DNA from: an uncultured Clostridia bacterium
Lineage (GTDB): Bacteria; Bacillota; Clostridia; Christensenellales; UBA1750
NCBI GenBank assembly: GCA_947625765.1
Contig: CANQPP010000010.1
Coordinates: 1 to 61,420 of the forward strand
Reading direction: 5' to 3'
DNA length: 61,420 nucleotides
This document shows, in pieces, positions 32,507 to 41,427 of the stretch; position 1 is the first letter of the stretch; each line of letters starts with the position of its first letter. The notes under the pieces were generated by a model, which worked only from the letters and a program-made list of their open reading frames with translations, did not search any database and had not been told where the DNA came from. A program made the translations under genes and the position numbers.

Positions 32507-32793
32507 TGAATCTACAGTTCTTTGCGCACAAAAAGGGAATGGGCTCCACCAAGAACGGACGCGACAGCGAATCCAAGCGCCTTGGCCCCAAGAGGGCGGA
32601 CGGCCAGTTCGTTCTGGCCGGCAACATCCTGGTCCGCCAGCGCGGCACCAAGATCCATCCCGGCATCAACGTGGGCATCGGCAAGGACGATACTCTCTTT
32701 GCGCTCAAGAGCGGCGTCGTGCGCTTCGAGCGCAAGGGCCGTTTCGACAAGCAGGTGAGCGTGTATCCCAAGGAGACCGTCGCCGCCGACTAA
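32503..32793 (+). CDS. rpmA: 50S ribosomal protein L27 with cleavable leader
   Basis: A 96-aa large-subunit protein near the peptidyl transferase centre. It begins [26 protein letters not shown] followed by A(H/S)KKG is the known Prp recognition site, so mature L27 should begin AHKKG. The ATG at 32503 overlaps the prp stop and follows CGGAGGTGG. A strong terminator follows. Confidence 0.97.
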   Translation: MMNLQFFAHKKGMGSTKNGRDSESKRLGPKRADGQFVLAGNILVRQRGTKIHPGINVGIGKDDTLFALKSGVVRFERKGRFDKQVSVYPKETVAAD

Positions 32794-32819
32794 AGCGTGA
32801 GCAAAAAAACAAACCCGAG

Positions 32820-32848
32820 GGGGCCTATCGAGCATAGGCCCCTTTCTT
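32820..32848 (+). terminator. terminator after rpmA
   Basis: GGGGCCTAT (32820-32828), loop CGAGC, ATAGGCCCC (32834-32842), then TTTCTT. Confidence 0.85.
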
Positions 32849-32878
32849 GTACAAGCGACGAAAAAGGGAGAGAAACGG

Positions 32879-33706
32879 ATGGAGGAGAGGCATTTCCGGG
32901 CCGACATCGACCTTGCCGAAACATTTTTAAGCGGGCAGACGTTTTTGTGGGACGAGACGGAGGGCGGCTTTGCAAGCTACCTGCGCGGCGGCGTGCATGT
33001 GCGGCAAACGGAAGACGGCTTTGCGGTCGCGCCCTGCGGGGAGGCGGACGTTCCCTTCTGGCGGAACTACTTCGACCTGGACAGCGACTATCCGTCCCTG
33101 CTCGCCCCCGTGATGGACGAGCCGCTGGCGCTGGCCGTGCGGGCCTGCCCGGGGCTGCGGCTGCTGCGCCAGCCCTTCTTCGAGACGCTCTGCGCCTTCA
33201 TAAGCTCCGCCCACAACTCCATCCCGCGCATCTCCTCGATCATGCACGGCCTGCGTGTTTTGTCGCCCGCGGGCGGCTTCCCCACGCCATCGGAGGTCGC
33301 GGCGGCGGGCGTGGAGGGCTTACAGCGCGCGGGGATGGGATTCCGCGCGGAGAGGCTTTATAAAAGCGCCTGCATGGTCCTGGAGGGCATGGACGAAGCG
33401 AGCTTTACCGGCCTCCCCTACGAGGAGGCCCTGCAGAGGATGCTGCGCTTCCCCGGCGTGGGCGAGAAGGTGGCGGACTGCGTGCTGCTGTTCGCCCTGG
33501 GCTACCGGGAGGCCTTCCCCGTGGACGTGTGGATGCTGCGGGCCATGGAGCGGCTGTACGGCATCACGGGCACGCCCGCGCAGGTCAAGCGCGCCTCGCG
33601 GGAGAGGTTTGGGAAAGAAGCGGGCCTGGCGCAGCTGTACCTGTTCCACGCGGTGCGCCTGGGCCGCATCACGCAGGGCTTGACAGAAGGGGCTTGCCTT
33701 TCGTAA
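32879..33706 (+). CDS. OGG1-type 8-oxoguanine DNA glycosylase/AP lyase
   Basis: Base-excision repair glycosylase of the helix-hairpin-helix GPD family (275 aa). The N-terminal DLAETFLSGQTFLW is characteristic of the OGG1 fold. The HhH motif FPGVGEKVADCVLLFALG contains the catalytic Lys197 and FPVDVW the catalytic Asp216. It should excise oxidised guanine opposite cytosine. AAAAAGGGAGAG precedes the ATG. The gene is monocistronic, and the promoter of the next gene lies inside its last codons. Confidence 0.92.
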   Translation: MEERHFRADIDLAETFLSGQTFLWDETEGGFASYLRGGVHVRQTEDGFAVAPCGEADVPFWRNYFDLDSDYPSLLAPVMDEPLALAVRACPGLRLLRQPFFETLCAFISSAHNSIPRISSIMHGLRVLSPAGGFPTPSEVAAAGVEGLQRAGMGFRAERLYKSACMVLEGMDEASFTGLPYEEALQRMLRFPGVGEKVADCVLLFALGYREAFPVDVWMLRAMERLYGITGTPAQVKRASRERFGKEAGLAQLYLFHAVRLGRITQGLTEGACLS

Positions 33707-33709
33707 AAT
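33680..33709 (+). promoter_or_regulatory. sigma-A promoter of the SDR gene
   Basis: TTGACA (33680-33685, consensus), 18-base spacer, TAAAAT (33704-33709). It lies across the stop codon of the glycosylase gene. The leader that follows contains a GC-rich hairpin from about 33732 to 33776. Confidence 0.7.
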
Positions 33710-33841
33710 ATATGGGATGTCATTTTGCATAAGCCCGCTGCGGGGCGGTAACGGGAACCGCTCTGCACGGGGCTAGAAAAAACGCATCGTTGCTGAAATA
33801 CCCGATCCACAGAACGATATGGAACATAAGGGGGTCTATTC

Positions 33842-34861
33842 ATGAAAGCACTGTTCATCGGCGGCACCGGCACCATCTCCTCGGCCATCACGGCGCTGGC
33901 GCCCAAGCTCGGCTGGGAGCTGACGCTGCTCAACCGCGGTAGCCACAACGAGGGCCTGCCGGAGAGCGTAAAGACCATCCGCGCGGACATCCACGACGAA
34001 AAGGACGTGGCGGAAAAGCTCGAGGGCCTGCGCTTCGACGTGGTGGCGGACTTCATCGCCTTCGAGCCAGACGCCGTGGAGCGCGACTGGCGGCTGTTTA
34101 ATGGAAAGACGGCCCAGTACATCTTCATCTCCTCGGCCTCCGCCTACCAGAAGCCCCCGACTGATCCCTTCATCGACGAGAGCACGCCCATGTGCAACCC
34201 CTTCTGGGAGTATTCCCGCAACAAGATCGCCTGCGAGGACGCGCTGCTGGCCCACTACCGGAAGGATGGCTTCCCCATCACCATCGTGCGGCCCAGCCAC
34301 ACCTACTGCGACGCCTCCATGCCCGTGGGCCTGCACGGCAGCAAGGGCTGCTGGCAGGTGCTCAAGCGCATGCAGCAGGGCAAGCCGGTCATCATCCCCG
34401 GAGACGGCTCCACCGTCTGGACGCTCACCCACAACGAGGACTTCGCCAAGGCCTTCGTGGGCCTGATGGGCAACGCCCACGCCCTGGGCGGCACCTACCA
34501 GATCACCTCCGACGAGCGGCTCACCTGGAACCAGATCCACAAGATCATCGCGGACGCCATGGGCGTGGAGTTAAAGGCCGTGCACGTGAGCTCCGAGTTT
34601 TTGGATGCCTGCAGCGACATGGACCTGCGCGGCTCCCTGATCGGCGATAAGTCCAACAACGCCATCTTCGACAATTCCCGCATCAAGGCGCTGGTGCCCG
34701 GCTTCTGCGCCACGATCCGCTTTGACCAGGGCGCGCGGCGCTGCCTGAAGTACATGCTCGCCCACCCGGAGACCCAGGTGGAGGATCCCGAGTTCGACGC
34801 CTGGTGCGACCGGGTGATCGAGGCCCTGGAGGAGGCAAAGGAAAAGGTCTTAAAAGGCTGA
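33842..34861 (+). CDS. NAD-dependent epimerase/dehydratase (extended SDR)
   Basis: Rossmann-fold extended SDR protein (339 aa). The dinucleotide motif GGTGTIS is at residues 7-13, and the catalytic YxxxK appears as YSRNK. SSASAYQKPPTDPF before it and NEDFAKAFVGLMGN after it match NAD-dependent epimerases of nucleotide sugars, including CSP41-like proteins. The substrate is unknown. It is monocistronic, with its own promoter and a perfect terminator. Confidence 0.85.
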   Translation: MKALFIGGTGTISSAITALAPKLGWELTLLNRGSHNEGLPESVKTIRADIHDEKDVAEKLEGLRFDVVADFIAFEPDAVERDWRLFNGKTAQYIFISSASAYQKPPTDPFIDESTPMCNPFWEYSRNKIACEDALLAHYRKDGFPITIVRPSHTYCDASMPVGLHGSKGCWQVLKRMQQGKPVIIPGDGSTVWTLTHNEDFAKAFVGLMGNAHALGGTYQITSDERLTWNQIHKIIADAMGVELKAVHVSSEFLDACSDMDLRGSLIGDKSNNAIFDNSRIKALVPGFCATIRFDQGARRCLKYMLAHPETQVEDPEFDAWCDRVIEALEEAKEKVLKG

Positions 34862-34876
34862 ACCGAACTGAACATA

Positions 34877-34914
34877 AAAAGAAGGCCGCGGGGGTTTTCC
34901 CGCGGCCTTCTTTT
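34877..34914 (+). terminator. terminator after the SDR gene
   Basis: AAAAGAAGGCCGCGGG (34877-34892) pairs with CCCGCGGCCTTCTTTT (34899-34914), a perfect 16-bp stem ending in T residues. It is bidirectional in form. Confidence 0.9.
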
Positions 34915-34991
34915 ATGCGCTTGTGCCCCACACGTTACCAGAAGCTTACGAAAACGTCATGGAGTCTTTAACCTAGAAGGAATGTCTTTTG

Positions 34992-35020
34992 TTGCCGCCC
35001 TTCCCGAATTGTGGTACAAT
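34992..35020 (+). promoter_or_regulatory. sigma-A promoter of glgP
   Basis: TTGCCG (34992-34997), 17-base spacer, TACAAT (35015-35020). An 80-base GC-rich leader capable of pairing leads to the glgP start. Confidence 0.75.
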
Positions 35021-35101
35021 GTTGGGGAACGCCGCGCTTGGCGGCGGCGGGCCGAGATCGGGCCCCGCCTTGAAAAGATCGGGAGGTTAGCAAGGGAGCT
35101 T

Positions 35102-37543
35102 ATGGAAAGAGTATACGACGTCGCCTGGATCAAGGATTCCATCGTCAGCTATCTGGAAAGGGTCTACGCCTGCACGCTGGAGGAGGCAACCGAGGAACAG
35201 CTGTACCGCGCCGTGGCGCTGACCGTGCGCGACCAGATCATGGATAAATTCGTGGAGTCCCGCCACCTGCGCCACAACAACAAGAGCCGCAGGCTGTACT
35301 ACCTGTCCGTGGAGTTCCTGATGGGCCGCGCCTTGCACAACAACATACTGAACTTAACGCGCACCGCCGAGTACACGCAGGCCTTGAAGGAGCTGGGCAT
35401 CTCCTTTGACTCCATCGCCGAGCAGGAGACCGACCCGGGCCTGGGCAATGGCGGCCTGGGCCGTCTGGCAGCCTGCTTCCTGGATTCCCTGGCCTCCCTG
35501 GACTACCCGGCCATGGGCTGCTCCATCCGCTACGAGTACGGCCTGTTCCGCCAGAAGATCGTGGACGGCATGCAGGTGGAGATGCCCGACAACTGGCTGG
35601 ACAACGGCAACATCTGGGAGATCAACCAGAGCGCCGACACCTTCGAGGTGCATTTCGGCGGCCGCATGGAGGAGGAGTGGGTGGACGGCGTCAAGCTCCG
35701 CCGCCACGTGGACTATTCCACCGTCCTGGCCGTGCCCTACGACGTGCCCTGCGTGGGCTACGACGTGGACACCGTGGTGCCCCTGCGCCTCTGGTCCGCG
35801 AAGGCCCCCAAGAGGCTCAACATGGAATACTTCAACCGCGGCGAGTACGGCCGCGCCATGGACGAGCGCGAGCTGGCCGAGGTCATCTCCAAGGTGCTCT
35901 ACCCCGAGGACAACCACTACGAGGGCAAGGAGCTGCGATTAAAGCAGCACTACTTCTTCACCTCCGCCACCGTGCAGTACATCATCAACAACTACAAGAA
36001 GTATTACGGCAACGACCTGACCCGCCTGCACGAGAAGGTGGTCATCCACATCAACGACACCCATCCGGGCCTGGCCATCCCCGAGATGATGCGCCTGCTG
36101 ATCGACGAGGAGGGCCTTTCCTGGGAGCAGGCCAAGGCCGTCACGGAAAAGTGCTTTGCCTACACCAACCACACCGTGATGCAGGAGGCGCTGGAGCGCT
36201 GGCCCGAGGAGATGGTGCGCACCACGCTGCCGCGCATCTATGAGATCCTGCACGGGCTCAACGAGGACTACTGCCAGAAACTGTGGAAGTACTTCCCCGG
36301 CCAGTGGGAGCGCATCGGCGCGATGGCCATCATCGCCTACGGGCAGATCCATATGGCCAACCTCTGCTGCGCCTATGCCTTCTCCATCAACGGCGTCTCC
36401 CAGCTGCACGCCGAAATTTTGAAGCGCGAGACCTTCCACGACTTCCATCTGGTCAGCCCCAATAAGTTCTGCGGCATCACCAACGGCATCACCCACCGCC
36501 GCTGGCTGATGGCGGCCAACCCCGGCCTGACCGAGCTGCTCTACGAGAGCATAGGCGACGCCTGGGTGAAGGACCCGCAGAGGCTCACCGACCTTATGCC
36601 CTTCGCGGACGACCCGGCCTTCCTGGAGAAGTTCGCGGCCGTCAAGCGGGAGAACAAGGTGGTCTTTGCCGGCTGGCTGGCCCGGCACCAGGACGCGGCG
36701 CTCGATCCCGCCTCCATGCTGGACGTACAGGCCAAGAGGCTGCACGAGTACAAGCGCCAGCTGCTGAACATCTTGCACGTTCTCTCCCTCTACAACCGCA
36801 TCGTGGAGGACCCCTCCTTCGAGATGCCGCCCAGGACCTTCCTGTTCGGGGCCAAGGCCGCGCCCGGCTACCTGCGCGCCAAGCTCATCATCCGCCTCAT
36901 CCACTCCGTGGCGGAGCTGGTGCGCTCCAACCCGCGGGCCTCGTCCATGATCCGCGTGGTGTTCCTGGAGAACTACTCCGTTTCCGCCGCCGAAAAGGTG
37001 ATGCCCGCCGCCGACCTGTCCGAGCAGCTCTCCACCGCGGGCAAGGAGGCCTCCGGCACCGGCAACATGAAGTTCATGATGAACGGCGCCCTGACCGTGG
37101 GCACCATGGACGGCGCCAACATCGAGATCTTCGACCGCGTGGGCGCGGACAACATCTTCATCTTCGGCAAGAACGCCCAGGAGGTGGCGGAGATCCTCAG
37201 GCAGGGCAATCAGGTCTCCGGCAGCGAGTACGAGCGCAACGCCGCCCTGCGCCGCGTGATGGACCAGCTGATCGACGGCACCCTGATCCCGGGCCGCATC
37301 TACTCCGAGCTCTACCACGCCCTGCTCTTCGGCGACAACAACAACATACCCGATCCCTATCTGGTCCTTGCGGACTTCAGCGATTACGCCCGCGTGCAGG
37401 AGCGCATCAGCCGCCTGTACGGCAGCCGCCAGTGGTGGCGCAGCGCGGTGATCAACGTGGCGCAGTCCGGCTTCTTCGCCTCCGACCGCACCATCGAGGA
37501 ATACAACGACCGCATCTGGCACCTGCGCAGGCTGCACTCCTAA
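35102..37543 (+). CDS. glgP: glycogen/starch/maltodextrin phosphorylase
   Basis: PLP-dependent glycosyltransferase (family GT35, 813 aa) that releases glucose 1-phosphate from alpha-1,4-glucans. The N-terminal YYLSVEFLMGRALHNNILNL and DPGLGNGGLGRLAACFLDSL are family hallmarks, and the PLP lysine is in the EASGTGNMKFMMNG segment. The ATG at 35102 follows AAGGGAGC; the frame is open upstream but runs through the promoter. A GH13 enzyme follows 35 bp later, giving a small glucan degradation operon. Confidence 0.96.
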   Translation: MERVYDVAWIKDSIVSYLERVYACTLEEATEEQLYRAVALTVRDQIMDKFVESRHLRHNNKSRRLYYLSVEFLMGRALHNNILNLTRTAEYTQALKELGISFDSIAEQETDPGLGNGGLGRLAACFLDSLASLDYPAMGCSIRYEYGLFRQKIVDGMQVEMPDNWLDNGNIWEINQSADTFEVHFGGRMEEEWVDGVKLRRHVDYSTVLAVPYDVPCVGYDVDTVVPLRLWSAKAPKRLNMEYFNRGEYGRAMDERELAEVISKVLYPEDNHYEGKELRLKQHYFFTSATVQYIINNYKKYYGNDLTRLHEKVVIHINDTHPGLAIPEMMRLLIDEEGLSWEQAKAVTEKCFAYTNHTVMQEALERWPEEMVRTTLPRIYEILHGLNEDYCQKLWKYFPGQWERIGAMAIIAYGQIHMANLCCAYAFSINGVSQLHAEILKRETFHDFHLVSPNKFCGITNGITHRRWLMAANPGLTELLYESIGDAWVKDPQRLTDLMPFADDPAFLEKFAAVKRENKVVFAGWLARHQDAALDPASMLDVQAKRLHEYKRQLLNILHVLSLYNRIVEDPSFEMPPRTFLFGAKAAPGYLRAKLIIRLIHSVAELVRSNPRASSMIRVVFLENYSVSAAEKVMPAADLSEQLSTAGKEASGTGNMKFMMNGALTVGTMDGANIEIFDRVGADNIFIFGKNAQEVAEILRQGNQVSGSEYERNAALRRVMDQLIDGTLIPGRIYSELYHALLFGDNNNIPDPYLVLADFSDYARVQERISRLYGSRQWWRSAVINVAQSGFFASDRTIEEYNDRIWHLRRLHS

Positions 37544-37578
37544 AAGACCTCTATCGGGAAGGAGACTTAAACAAAGAT

Positions 37579-39396
37579 ATGCAGGTTCTCCACGATTCAC
37601 AGGATCCGCTCTACCGTTTCCCCCGGGGCGCCATGCCCTGCGGGGAAACCGTTTGTTTGCGCCTTCTGGCTCCAAAGGACGCAAAGTGCACGCTGCGCTT
37701 CTGGCACGGCCACAAGGAGCGGCTGACGCCCATGGCCCCCATCCGCGAGACGGGGGAAAACGCCCTGTTCGAGGCCCGCTATGTCCTGCCCGCAGAGCCC
37801 GACGTGCTCTGGTACGCCTTCCTCATTGAGAGGGACGGCAGGACGCTCTGGTACGGCAACCAGGAGGACGGGCTGGGCGGCGTCGGGCGGCTCACCGACT
37901 GGCACGCCAAGGGCTACCAGCTCACCTGCTACGACCCGGCCTTTCAAACCCCCGACTGGATGCGCGACGCCGTGGTCTACCAGATCTTCCCCGACCGCTT
38001 CTCCATGGGCGGGGAGGACCTGCGCGGTGCCAAGAAGGGCATCTACTGCCACAAGGCGTGGATGGAAAAGCCCCGGCCCTACATCGAGATGGACGACTGG
38101 GAATACTACCCCTACGATTTCTACGGCGGCAACCTGCAGGGCGTGATCGACAAGCTCGACTACCTGAAGGGCCTGGGCGTCAACACGCTGTACTTTAACC
38201 CCCTGTTCGAGGCCCGCTCCAACCACAAGTACGACACCGGCGACTACCACCAGATCGACCCCACCTTCGGGGACAACGAGACGTTCCGCCGCCTGTGCAA
38301 AAGGGCGAAGGAGCTGGGCATCCGCGTGATACTGGACGGCGTGTTCTCCCACACCGGGGACGACAGCCGCTACTTCGACCGCTACGGCCATTATGGCAGC
38401 CAGGGCGCCACGAGCGGGGAGAAGTCGCCCTACTACAAGTGGTACGACTTTAAGCACTTCCCCGACGAGTACCGCTGCTGGTGGGGCTATCCGACCCTGC
38501 CGGAGGTGGACGAGAACGAGCCCTCCTACCGCGAGTTCATCGTGGAGGGGGAGGACGCGGTGGTGGCCAAGTGGCTGCGCTTGGGCGCGTCCGGCTGGCG
38601 GCTGGACGTGGCCGACGAGCTGCCGGACGACTTCATCCAGGCCCTGCGGGAGCGCGTTAAGCGCGAGGACCCCGACGCCGCCGTGATCGGCGAGGTCTGG
38701 GAGGACGCAAGCAACAAGATCAGCTACGGCGCGCTGCGGGCCTTCGGCCTGGGCCGCTGCCTGGATTCGGTGATGAACTATCCCCTGCGGGAGATGCTGC
38801 TGGCCTTCTTCACCGGCGAGGAGGACGCCCATCGCTTAACGCGCAGGCTGCGCTCCCTGCAGGAAAACTACCCCGCCCCCATGTTCTACGCACTGATGAA
38901 CCTGGTGGGCAGCCACGACCGGCCCCGCGTGCTCAATATGCTGGCGGGCCGCAGCGGCGAGGGCTTAAGCGATGCGGAAAAGCGGGAGCTGTGCCTGACC
39001 GGGGAGGAGTACCGGGAGGCCAAGCGGAAGCTCAAGGCCATGTTCGCCCTGGTCTGCGCGCTGCCGGGCATGCCCACCGTCTATTACGGCGACGAGGCGG
39101 GGATGCAGGGCGCGGCGGACCCCTACTGCCGCGGGCCCTATCCCTGGGGCACCGAGGACAAGGACCTGCAGGAGAGCTACCGCCAGGCGATCCGCGCGCG
39201 CAGGGAGGATGCCTTATGGACGCGGGGGAAGATGCGGATGGAAGCGGTGGATGCGGACACCGTCGCCATCTGGCGCTACGACGGGCCGCGCCGGGCGCTG
39301 TTTCTCTTGAACCGCGGCGAGGACCGGCACGTGACGCTGAACGGGCGGGAATACGCTTTGCTGAAGCTGCAGCCCCAGAGCTTCGTGCTGCGTTAA
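37579..39396 (+). CDS. GH13 alpha-glycosidase (neopullulanase/cyclomaltodextrinase-like)
   Basis: Cytoplasmic alpha-amylase-superfamily enzyme (605 aa) with an N-terminal carbohydrate-binding-like domain (about 1-120) and a TIM barrel. The four conserved regions are present: DGVFSHTGDDS, GWRLDVADEL with the nucleophile Asp, GEVWEDA with the acid/base Glu, and NLVGSHDRPR. There is no signal peptide. The N-domain and YQIFPDRFSMG favour neopullulanase or cyclomaltodextrinase activity. Being behind glgP, it probably handles branched or short maltodextrins. Confidence 0.9.
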   Translation: MQVLHDSQDPLYRFPRGAMPCGETVCLRLLAPKDAKCTLRFWHGHKERLTPMAPIRETGENALFEARYVLPAEPDVLWYAFLIERDGRTLWYGNQEDGLGGVGRLTDWHAKGYQLTCYDPAFQTPDWMRDAVVYQIFPDRFSMGGEDLRGAKKGIYCHKAWMEKPRPYIEMDDWEYYPYDFYGGNLQGVIDKLDYLKGLGVNTLYFNPLFEARSNHKYDTGDYHQIDPTFGDNETFRRLCKRAKELGIRVILDGVFSHTGDDSRYFDRYGHYGSQGATSGEKSPYYKWYDFKHFPDEYRCWWGYPTLPEVDENEPSYREFIVEGEDAVVAKWLRLGASGWRLDVADELPDDFIQALRERVKREDPDAAVIGEVWEDASNKISYGALRAFGLGRCLDSVMNYPLREMLLAFFTGEEDAHRLTRRLRSLQENYPAPMFYALMNLVGSHDRPRVLNMLAGRSGEGLSDAEKRELCLTGEEYREAKRKLKAMFALVCALPGMPTVYYGDEAGMQGAADPYCRGPYPWGTEDKDLQESYRQAIRARREDALWTRGKMRMEAVDADTVAIWRYDGPRRALFLLNRGEDRHVTLNGREYALLKLQPQSFVLR

Positions 39397-39420
39397 GTTT
39401 TGGTTTTTTGTGCCCCGCGC

Positions 39421-39449
39421 TTGCACAGCGCCTTTCAGAGGGGTATCAT
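39421..39449 (+). promoter_or_regulatory. promoter of the oxygen-defence cluster
   Basis: TTGCAC (39421-39426), 17-base spacer, TATCAT (39444-39449), followed by CTAAGGAGG and the DUF1858 gene. Confidence 0.65.
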
Positions 39450-39497
39450 AGTAGATAGAAAAGTTTTCTTTTTCGATCAGCTAAGGAGGAAAAAGAT

Positions 39498-39704
39498 ATG
39501 ATCACCATCGACAAGACCATGACCATTTCGTCCGTCATGCAGAAGGACCCCGAGGTCGCTCCTGTGTTCATGAAGTACGGCATGTTCTGCCTGTATTGCC
39601 CCCACGCCTCCGCCGAGTCCATCGAGATGGCCGCCGCCGGCCACGGCATCAACGCCGACGAGCTGGTCAAGGCGCTCAACGAGTATTTCGCCGCCAAGGC
39701 CTAA
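39498..39704 (+). CDS. DUF1858 redox-disulfide domain protein
   Basis: A 68-aa protein consisting of one DUF1858 domain, often called hybrid-cluster-protein-associated redox disulfide. The redox pair is Cys31 and Cys34 in FCLYCPHAS. The start follows TAAGGAGGA. It is separated from rubredoxin by a terminator-like hairpin, so it may be made in larger amounts. A role in thiol or nitrosative stress chemistry is inferred from the family and its neighbours. Confidence 0.88.
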   Translation: MITIDKTMTISSVMQKDPEVAPVFMKYGMFCLYCPHASAESIEMAAAGHGINADELVKALNEYFAAKA

Positions 39705-39740
39705 GGCCCTGCGGACGGAAAAGACCCACTTTGACCCTTG

Positions 39741-39784
39741 AAAAAAGGCGCCCGCGGGGCAGGAAGCCCTCCGCGCCTTTTTTT
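39741..39784 (+). terminator. terminator between DUF1858 gene and rubredoxin
   Basis: AAAAAAGGCG (39741-39750) pairs with CGCCTTTTTT near 39774-39783, with GGGC/GCCC pairing inside, then T residues. Confidence 0.75.
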
Positions 39785-39821
39785 ACAAGAAAATCTTATA
39801 AAATTTAGGAGGAAAAGACTG

Positions 39822-39980
39822 ATGGAAAAGTACGTATGCGACCTTTGCGGCTATGAATACGACCCCGCCCAGGGCGACCCCGACAACGGCATCGCTCCCG
39901 GCACCGCCTTTGAGGACCTGCCCGAGGATTGGGTCTGCCCGCTGTGCGGCGCGGGGAAGGACCAGTTCTCCAAGGAGTAA
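39822..39980 (+). CDS. rubredoxin
   Basis: A 52-aa electron carrier with one iron held by Cys6, Cys9, Cys39 and Cys42 (CDLCGY and CPLCGA). The start at 39822 follows TAGGAGGAAAAG. The flavodiiron gene begins four bases after the stop, so this rubredoxin is the likely electron donor to it. Confidence 0.97.
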   Translation: MEKYVCDLCGYEYDPAQGDPDNGIAPGTAFEDLPEDWVCPLCGAGKDQFSKE

Positions 39981-39984
39981 GGCC

Positions 39985-41163
39985 ATGGAAAACGCTGTGA
40001 AGATCAAGGAGAAGCTCTGGTGGACGGGCGCGCTGGACGCCGGTCTGCGCGTGTTCGACGTGGTGATGGAGAGCCCCCGCGGCACCTCCTACAACAGCTA
40101 CGTGGTCAAGGGCGAGAAGGGCGCGGCCGTGTTCGAGTCCGTGAAGGCCCCCTTCGCCGAGGAGTGGGTCGAGCGCGTGCTGAGCGTGGTGCCCGCCGAG
40201 GAGATCACCGCCATCGTCTGTGACCACACCGAGCCGGACCACGCCGGCGCGCTGGATGCCCTGCTGGCCGTCGCCCCCAACGCCACGGTGTATTCCTCCC
40301 GGGCGGCCAACGGCTTCTTAAAGGAGATCCTCAACCACGACTTCCCCGCCAGGATCGTAAAGCAGGGCGACGAGCTGGACCTGGGCGGCGTGACGCTGCG
40401 CTTCCTGGACGCCCCCTTCCTGCACTGGCCGGATTCCATCTTCACCTACATCCCGGAGCTGGAAACGCTCATCAGCGGCGACGTATTCGGCTACCATTAC
40501 GGCAAGCAGGCCGTATTTGCCGAGGAGGACGGGGAGACCGCCCACGATCGGGAGTACTACTTTAAGGCCATCTTCGGGCCTTACGTGCAGCACGTGCTCT
40601 CCGCCGTGGCCAAGGTGCGGCCTTTAAACATCGAGACCATCTGCCCCAGCCACGGCCCCGTGTACAACGGCCGGGAAGCCGCGAAGCAGGCCATGGACCT
40701 CTACGAGAACTGGGCCGGCGCGGCGGTCTCCGGCCGTGAGCCGGGCTCCGTGTTCGTGGGCTACGTCAGCTCCTACGGCTACACCCGCTCCCTGGCCGAG
40801 AGGATCGCCAAGGGCGCGGAGGAGGCCGGGCACAAGGTCTACCTGACCGACATCGCTGCCGACCCGGCAGCGGCCGCCGTCCTGGCGGAGAAGTGCGGCG
40901 CGGTGGCCGTGGGCAGCGCCACCTTCAACCGCGACGCCCTGCCGCCCGCCTGGAACATGCTCACCGCCATGGGCAGCTATGCCTGGCGCAACCGCCCGGC
41001 CGTGACCTTCGGCGCATATGCCTGGAGCGGCGAGGCGGCCCTTAACCTGCAGCAGCGGCTGAACCAGCTGGGCTTCAAGACCCGCGAGCCCCTGCGCGTC
41101 AAGCTCAAGCCCACCGAGGAGGACCTGCAGAAGGCCGAGGCGCTGGGCAGGGAGCTGCTCTAA
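39985..41163 (+). CDS. fprA: flavodiiron protein (oxygen/NO reductase)
   Basis: Two-domain A-type flavoprotein (392 aa). It has an N-terminal metallo-beta-lactamase-like di-iron domain with HTEPDH (81-86), the downstream His in LHWPDS, and SGDVFG. A C-terminal flavodoxin domain starts near 255 (VFVGYVSSYGYTRSLAERI). It reduces oxygen to water, or NO to nitrous oxide, with electrons from rubredoxin, protecting anaerobes during air exposure. CAAGGAG lies within the end of the rubredoxin gene. Confidence 0.95.
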   Translation: MENAVKIKEKLWWTGALDAGLRVFDVVMESPRGTSYNSYVVKGEKGAAVFESVKAPFAEEWVERVLSVVPAEEITAIVCDHTEPDHAGALDALLAVAPNATVYSSRAANGFLKEILNHDFPARIVKQGDELDLGGVTLRFLDAPFLHWPDSIFTYIPELETLISGDVFGYHYGKQAVFAEEDGETAHDREYYFKAIFGPYVQHVLSAVAKVRPLNIETICPSHGPVYNGREAAKQAMDLYENWAGAAVSGREPGSVFVGYVSSYGYTRSLAERIAKGAEEAGHKVYLTDIAADPAAAAVLAEKCGAVAVGSATFNRDALPPAWNMLTAMGSYAWRNRPAVTFGAYAWSGEAALNLQQRLNQLGFKTREPLRVKLKPTEEDLQKAEALGRELL

Positions 41164-41183
41164 AACACCGACCGACGAACAAA

Positions 41184-41226
41184 GGCGGCCGATCCCGAAA
41201 ATAAGGGACCGGCCGCCGTCTTTTTT
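41184..41226 (+). terminator. terminator after the flavodiiron gene
   Basis: GGCGGCCG-A-TCCC (41184-41196) pairs with GGGA-C-CGGCCGCC (41205-41218), followed by GTCTTTTTT. Confidence 0.85.
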
Positions 41227-41427
41227 GTGGCGGGTCGGGTTTACAAGATGCGGGAACGTGGCTTTTTCGGTCGACGAAAAGGGGAAGCGGGACTTCCAGA
41301 AACACGATTTTCCTGCCGACCTTGGAAGCGCGAACACGTTTTTTCTATGAAAGAAGGACACGGCCGGAAGGGCTTGGGGGATGCGGCCGCGCGGCCTTTT
41401 TCCGCACGACCCTTAAGGCGCGACGGA

